Source: Endomychus coccineus (taxonomy: Eukaryota > Arthropoda > Insecta > Coleoptera > Endomychidae). From it: a stretch of 64,000 nucleotides of DNA. The first letter of the stretch is position 1, and the number at the start of each line of letters is the position of its first letter. Under the pieces are notes generated by a model. It was not told where the DNA came from, did not search any database, and saw only the letters and a program-made list of their open reading frames with translations. The stretch covers positions 141,465,846 to 141,529,845 of the forward strand of contig OY294067.1 in NCBI GenBank assembly GCA_958510875.1, given 5' to 3'. This document shows positions 60,077 through 64,000 of this stretch, piece by piece. Position numbers and translations under genes: made by a program.

Positions 60077-60935
60077 GGGTTAACGCTAATGTACATCATC
60101 TTCGATAATTAAAAATTGGAATTTTTAATTGATTTTTTTTTGTGTGAAATGCTAAAGCGGGGGAAATGGTATATTGAGATAGCCACAAGAAGCATCTATA
60201 GTCTGAATCAAGGTGTATAACGAAGAACCCAAAATTGGGACCGGTAGGGGCCAAAAGGCTTAACTAGAGTTTTCTCGGGATTGACGCAACCTAGAAGATC
60301 GTGCTTGGTATCAAAAGTTGCGTAAGTGTTTCAGCTATTTGACTATTAATTCATTTTTCTGATCCGAACTTTCTGACCTAAAAATTTTTCTTATTTTCTG
60401 CGATTCCTTTTTTCAAAATGGTCTCAAATCGGCCCATATGAACCAAAGTGGTTGGATTATGGTTTATAGGTGACAGCCATCAATATCTTTCGTTTGAATT
60501 TTGTTTTTTGAGTCAAACAAATGAAAAACTCATATTAAAGTACACACAAAATACTATCAATGCATGTTAAGCATTAGTTGATACGGCAAAAATTTTTTTG
60601 CTCAAAAATCGCACTTTTTGAGTCCTATATTAGGCCCCTTACTTATCAACTTCTAAATTGGCGTCATTTCACTCTTTTTGATCTCTTATAACTGTTTCTG
60701 TCATAAAATGATCGAGTGTAACTTAAGAGTTTTCCTAAAAATTTAAAAAACACCAAAGTCGAGGCAATTTGGAACCAAAAAATGGCCAATAACTGGAGTA
60801 GCAGAGAGCTCAGACATTTTTAATGTTCATACTCGTGAACAGCGCACCCGAAAACATGAAGATTGACCAAAATTAGGGAACGTAAAAATTTGAACCCTAA
60901 ACGTCAAACAAAATTACAGAAGGACTGGACTGGAT

Positions 60936-62045
60936 CATTATACCGTGACATATCTATTATAAGCTCAGCTTACGTAGAATAACTTTAGTTTATGAACGAA
61001 TTTTACATGCCCATTCAAGCCTTCCTTTCGCGTTTTTGAACAATCTCAACTTTGCACTTTTGCTACTTTGCCTGAAGTGAGACGCAATATAATATACCTG
61101 AAGAGAGGAGGTAGAAGAGAAGAGAGTCTATATTTATACTGGGAGGTCGGTCAGTACGCTGCGCATATGCCCAAAGGGTTGATTAATACAGAGTGAGTGA
61201 GCCAAAAAGAGGAAAGAATTCGTTAAATAAATTAGTGAATTTATTTGTTTCATTTGTTCATTTTACTGTTCTCTACGCTTACTCCGTGTTCCATTATAAG
61301 CCCGTCTTAATTAAATTAGTGGAGAGCGTCCTTTGTCGGGCATCGAGTATTACGAAGGAACGATCTGCTCAAAAAATCGAAAACGGCTCAAATTTCGAGC
61401 ATCATATCTAGTATGAGTCAAAATTTCAAGTGGATTGCATTTACAATTTGGCTGTTATACGGAAAATACCTTGTGCCATATAACCCGGCATAAAAGGAGA
61501 CTATGTTCACCCCGACCTAATTATACTGGATGGTTTTAATCAACGGTGTGTTATCTCAACAAAGCTCAGTGCTAGGAGTACAAGAACGTGAATTACTATT
61601 ACACACGGATAAAGACCAAGTCGTTATTTGAAGAATAAAAATGGTTGATTCGATTCAATTCAACAAGGAAATTTGAAAATATGAGTGAAATTTTTTTGAG
61701 AAGCTTCTCGAGATTTAGCAAGAAAACATCCCTCAATTTTCAAATTAAAATGTGTAAGGACACTTCCATTTGTATTAAAAAGCCGGAGCAATTCGAAGTA
61801 ACTCATATTTCTGTTAGTACAGAAACGTTGCGTGAGTTTCGCTTTAATGTACATGCACAGAAGTGTGAAACAATGATAGAAATCACCGTTGCTCACTATC
61901 GCTCTCGGCTCGATTCGAACGCAAGGATACAAGGCAGTGCACAAGCACATTCCAGGTATTACTGCACACTTGCTCTTAGCTGCACTGCCTGCGCTTGCTC
62001 CGCCCAAGATAACATCGATGGCGTAGGCAAATGTCGGAAAGCCCC
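60936..62045. other. Stretch with unrecognised open frames
   Basis: 61645-62073 (plus, 142 codons) and 61660-62124 (minus, 154 codons) overlap almost fully; neither shows a known domain. 61080-61330 has a GA-rich segment and a TATATTTATACTGGG promoter-like patch that could be a retroelement terminus; no matching second copy seen. Confidence 0.35.
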
Positions 62046-62054
62046 GACTATGTT

Positions 62055-62215
62055 GACCGTAAGCAATAATTGAGTTGCAATATTCTGGATACCAGGGGAA
62101 CAAGGTGGCAGATGTGCTGGCCATGAAAGGAGCGGAAGGCTACCATGAGAGAGCAGATGAAGCCATGTACGTCGGCAGCGCCAATAATTCCCGGACTGAT
62201 ATACATCCAGATATC
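62055..62215 (+). pseudogene. Jockey/LOA-like LINE RNase H fragment (left part)
   Basis: VAIFWIPGEQG, then after a frameshift GNKVADVLAMKGAEGYHE. This equals the xxxWxPGHxGxxGNExADxLAxxGA end of the RNase H domain. The matching downstream part of the same ORF resumes at 63130, after a mariner. Confidence 0.6.
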
Positions 62216-62399
62216 GGCGATAGCAATATGTTCATACAATTTGAAGTCTTATTAGTCTCGGAAAAAATTGACAATTAGTTTTTACAGTGGTTACTAATAT
62301 TCCTTGATCAACTTGCTCCGCCAAAAGAAAAGTTCAAACTTACCAATGAAGTATGTCAACTCACGATTTTTTTATCGAAAAAGTAAAACCACTATCACT

Positions 62400-63060
62400 C
62401 ATTTATCACGATATCAGAAGTCACGAAAATTGAGTATCGAGCTGTTGTGAAATTTCTTAAACGAAAAGGTATTTCTCCTCAAAGCATCAAAAATCGGCTA
62501 GATGGGGTGTAAGGGGGGAAATACACCGTCTTATTAGATGGTCAAAACGGTTTCTCATGGGGCAGGAATCCTTGAAAGATGACATTATAACAAGGACAGT
62601 GGAAGTGGTGACCGGCCCTCGTTGAGGATCTCGAATTAGACGATCGATGCTTAAAAGTAAAAGAATTAGCACAAATGGGGCTCAGATATAAGCGTTCGCC
62701 GAATCATCCACGAACAGTTGAGCATGAATGAAGTTAGTGCAAGGTGAGTTCGCAAATAAATTCAAGCTGTTCTGCGCCAGCATCGTGATGAATGTGCTCG
62801 ATCTTTTTTGAAGTTCTGTGAACGTGTTGAAGACAATTATCACATGGTTCTCTACTATGATCCTTTAGCCCAAATGGAATCGATGGAATAAAGGCGAAAA
62901 GGAGAAGCACCACCAACAAAGTTTAGGGTCTTTCAGTAGACAAAAGAGGTGATGGCTACGCGATCTTTTGAGATTGTGACGGCATTCTTCTTATAGACTT
63001 CAAAGAACGGAATACCACAATTAACGGAGCATATTATGCAGCACTCTGTCACAAATTACT
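62400..63060 (+). pseudogene. mariner-like transposase remnant
   Basis: Pieces: EYRAVVKFLKRKGISPQSIK and a shifted DRCLKVKELAQ (N-terminal helix-turn-helix region), then CDGILLIDFKERNTTINGAY and YAALCHKLL (DDE core around the second Asp). The order fits mariner/DD34D transposases. Nearly every segment is in a different frame, so it is a dead copy. I could not delimit its terminal repeats. It separates two LINE fragments and so appears to have inserted into one. Confidence 0.7.
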
Positions 63061-63129
63061 GAATAGGCCAAGTCCCTACTAAGAAAATAACTGAAGACAG
63101 AACGCGAGAAGCACTGTGTTCAGGTACAA

Positions 63130-63440
63130 GGGACCTTAGCAGTTTTAGCACCCCCCTTGGCATCTTGACCGGACATGGAAATCTTGGGCACAATCTATCT
63201 GTCAGGGGGAGGGATAACTCAAAATGGCGAAAGTGTGAACTGACAAAGGAAACCCTGGCACATACACTGCGATTGCAACGCACTGATCTCGCCGGGTTCG
63301 CTAGTTGGGCCGCCACTATCGATCCGCAAATGCTGTCTCGTACCTCCTCAATGACACTCCTGGTTTTTTTGACACAGGACAGGCTTATGGATGCACCAAA
63401 CGTAAAACATCACGAGCACAATTTGTACTGTCATGAATGA
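63130..63440 (+). pseudogene. Jockey/LOA-like LINE 3' tail (right part)
   Basis: GILTGHGNLGHNLSVRGRDN, SKWRKCELTKETLAHTLRLQ, RTDLAGFASW. This is the LTGHG.L..HL...G......C.KC....ET..H.L..C.AL C-terminal zinc motif of Jockey/LOA ORF2. A 91-codon frame (63165-63440) covers it, ending in a stop. With 62055-62215 it forms one interrupted LINE. Confidence 0.65.
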
Positions 63441-64000
63441 GAGATGAGTCAATAGAACTAAATGACGCACCCGGCTCAGAAAGAGTCTGCTCTGTATTTT
63501 AATCTGCATCTAGTTATCTTAAGAGCGCGATTTGAAATGGCTTTTCCGACGGGAAAAAATGCTTGCTCATGTTTGTTAACCTCAGAACATAACGGCTTAT
63601 GCTGTGTGAATTAGTATTTTAGGTGTCATTCAAATTAAAACTTAGGATTTGTTTCGTGATAAAAAACAGAATATTGTTAAAATCTGAATTTGATTGATAT
63701 CAGTGCAGATTTAGTAGTGAGGTATGGAATACAATGCCAGCCAAATGCCCTCTGCTGGTATTATACCATTCCTTCAGCCAAGTTTCTCTTAATGCTTTTT
63801 ATATTTCAGCAATATTTGTACGTCTGACTCTTCTTCTAATAGCCCCGTAGTGAGATGTTTAATGGAATTGAACTATCTGGAATTTGGTTCAAAGTAAAGA
63901 CACGTTCAACCATGTTTGAATTTTCCGTTTGTAAGAAAAAATGTCGTTTAGCATCTTTCGATAGGCACACTTCGACATTATCAGCGTTTACCTTTATGCT
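63441..64000. other. Non-coding stretch, nothing recognised
   Basis: No protein-like frame or repeat border to the window end. Confidence 0.45.

Larger units (their letters stand above)
58719..60935. mobile_element. 2.2-kb foldback element with ~0.75-0.9-kb inverted arms (TAGTCCAG end)
   Basis: The left end TAGTCCAGTCCCTCTGTAAT mirrors the right end ATTACAGAAGGACTGGACT. Inner matches include CTTAACATGCATTGATAGTA (59040) against TACTATCAATGCATGTTAAG (60551), TTTTCGGGTGTGCTG against CAGCGCACCCGAAAA, and GTTGCGTCAATCCCGAGAAA against TTTCTCGGGATTGACGCAAC. Spacer about 59470-60055. No coding capacity. Arms are diverged, so it is old. Confidence 0.85.

Noticed and set aside
61645..62124. Real gene on either strand (142 and 154 codons)
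   Set aside because: Two overlapping frames on opposite strands, neither with a domain; the 3' end of the plus one runs into LINE sequence. No basis to choose.
63720..64000. First coding exon of the nucleotidase
   Set aside because: There are splice-like words, but none encodes the expected basic YRRE-type N-terminus on the minus strand.

Overview
This is a window of an AT-rich animal nuclear genome, almost certainly an insect. One split host gene is recognisable, on the minus strand. The rest is introns and flanks packed with decayed transposable elements of many superfamilies. I cannot assign the insect order from the sequence.

Host gene: eight exons between 4830 and 41821 (minus strand) join in phase into 492 codons of a cytosolic purine 5'-nucleotidase (cN-II / NT5C2 family, HAD superfamily). 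All four HAD catalytic motifs are present, and their spacing equals that of the human enzyme as I remember its numbering. The first coding exon or exons (about 34 residues) and the C-terminal exon were not found. Intron sizes run from 53 bp to 13.4 kb, and the large introns are where most transposons sit.

Layout: 1-4830, non-coding apart from a Jockey/LOA-type LINE tail near 1.5 kb and a foldback repeat at 4.5 kb. 4830-11423, five exons' worth of gene (exons 8 to 5, with foldback repeats between them). 11424-24779, a 13-kb intron with LINE, R2-like, pogo, long-TIR Tc1/IS630, Penelope-like foldback and piggyBac remnants. 24780-25133, two exons and a 53-bp intron. 25134-35955, an intron with two head-to-head hAT remnants and a Helitron-like element. 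35956-41821, the first two visible exons, with IS630, R2-like and LINE remnants between them. 41822-64000, presumably the upstream intron or flank: a Gypsy LTR retrotransposon, a second LINE, a 2.8-kb element with 465-bp inverted repeats, a 638-bp relative, an LTR-bounded non-autonomous element carrying a 26 x 36-bp tandem array, a 2.2-kb foldback element, and a mariner inserted in a LINE.

The most unusual structure is the LTR-bounded element at 56013-58423: 4-bp target duplication, gag remnant, and an indel-free array of alternating 36-bp units in place of pol. The next is a set of three elements of very different size that share the terminus TAGTCCAG (49.5-61 kb). None of the mobile elements has an intact transposase or polymerase frame.
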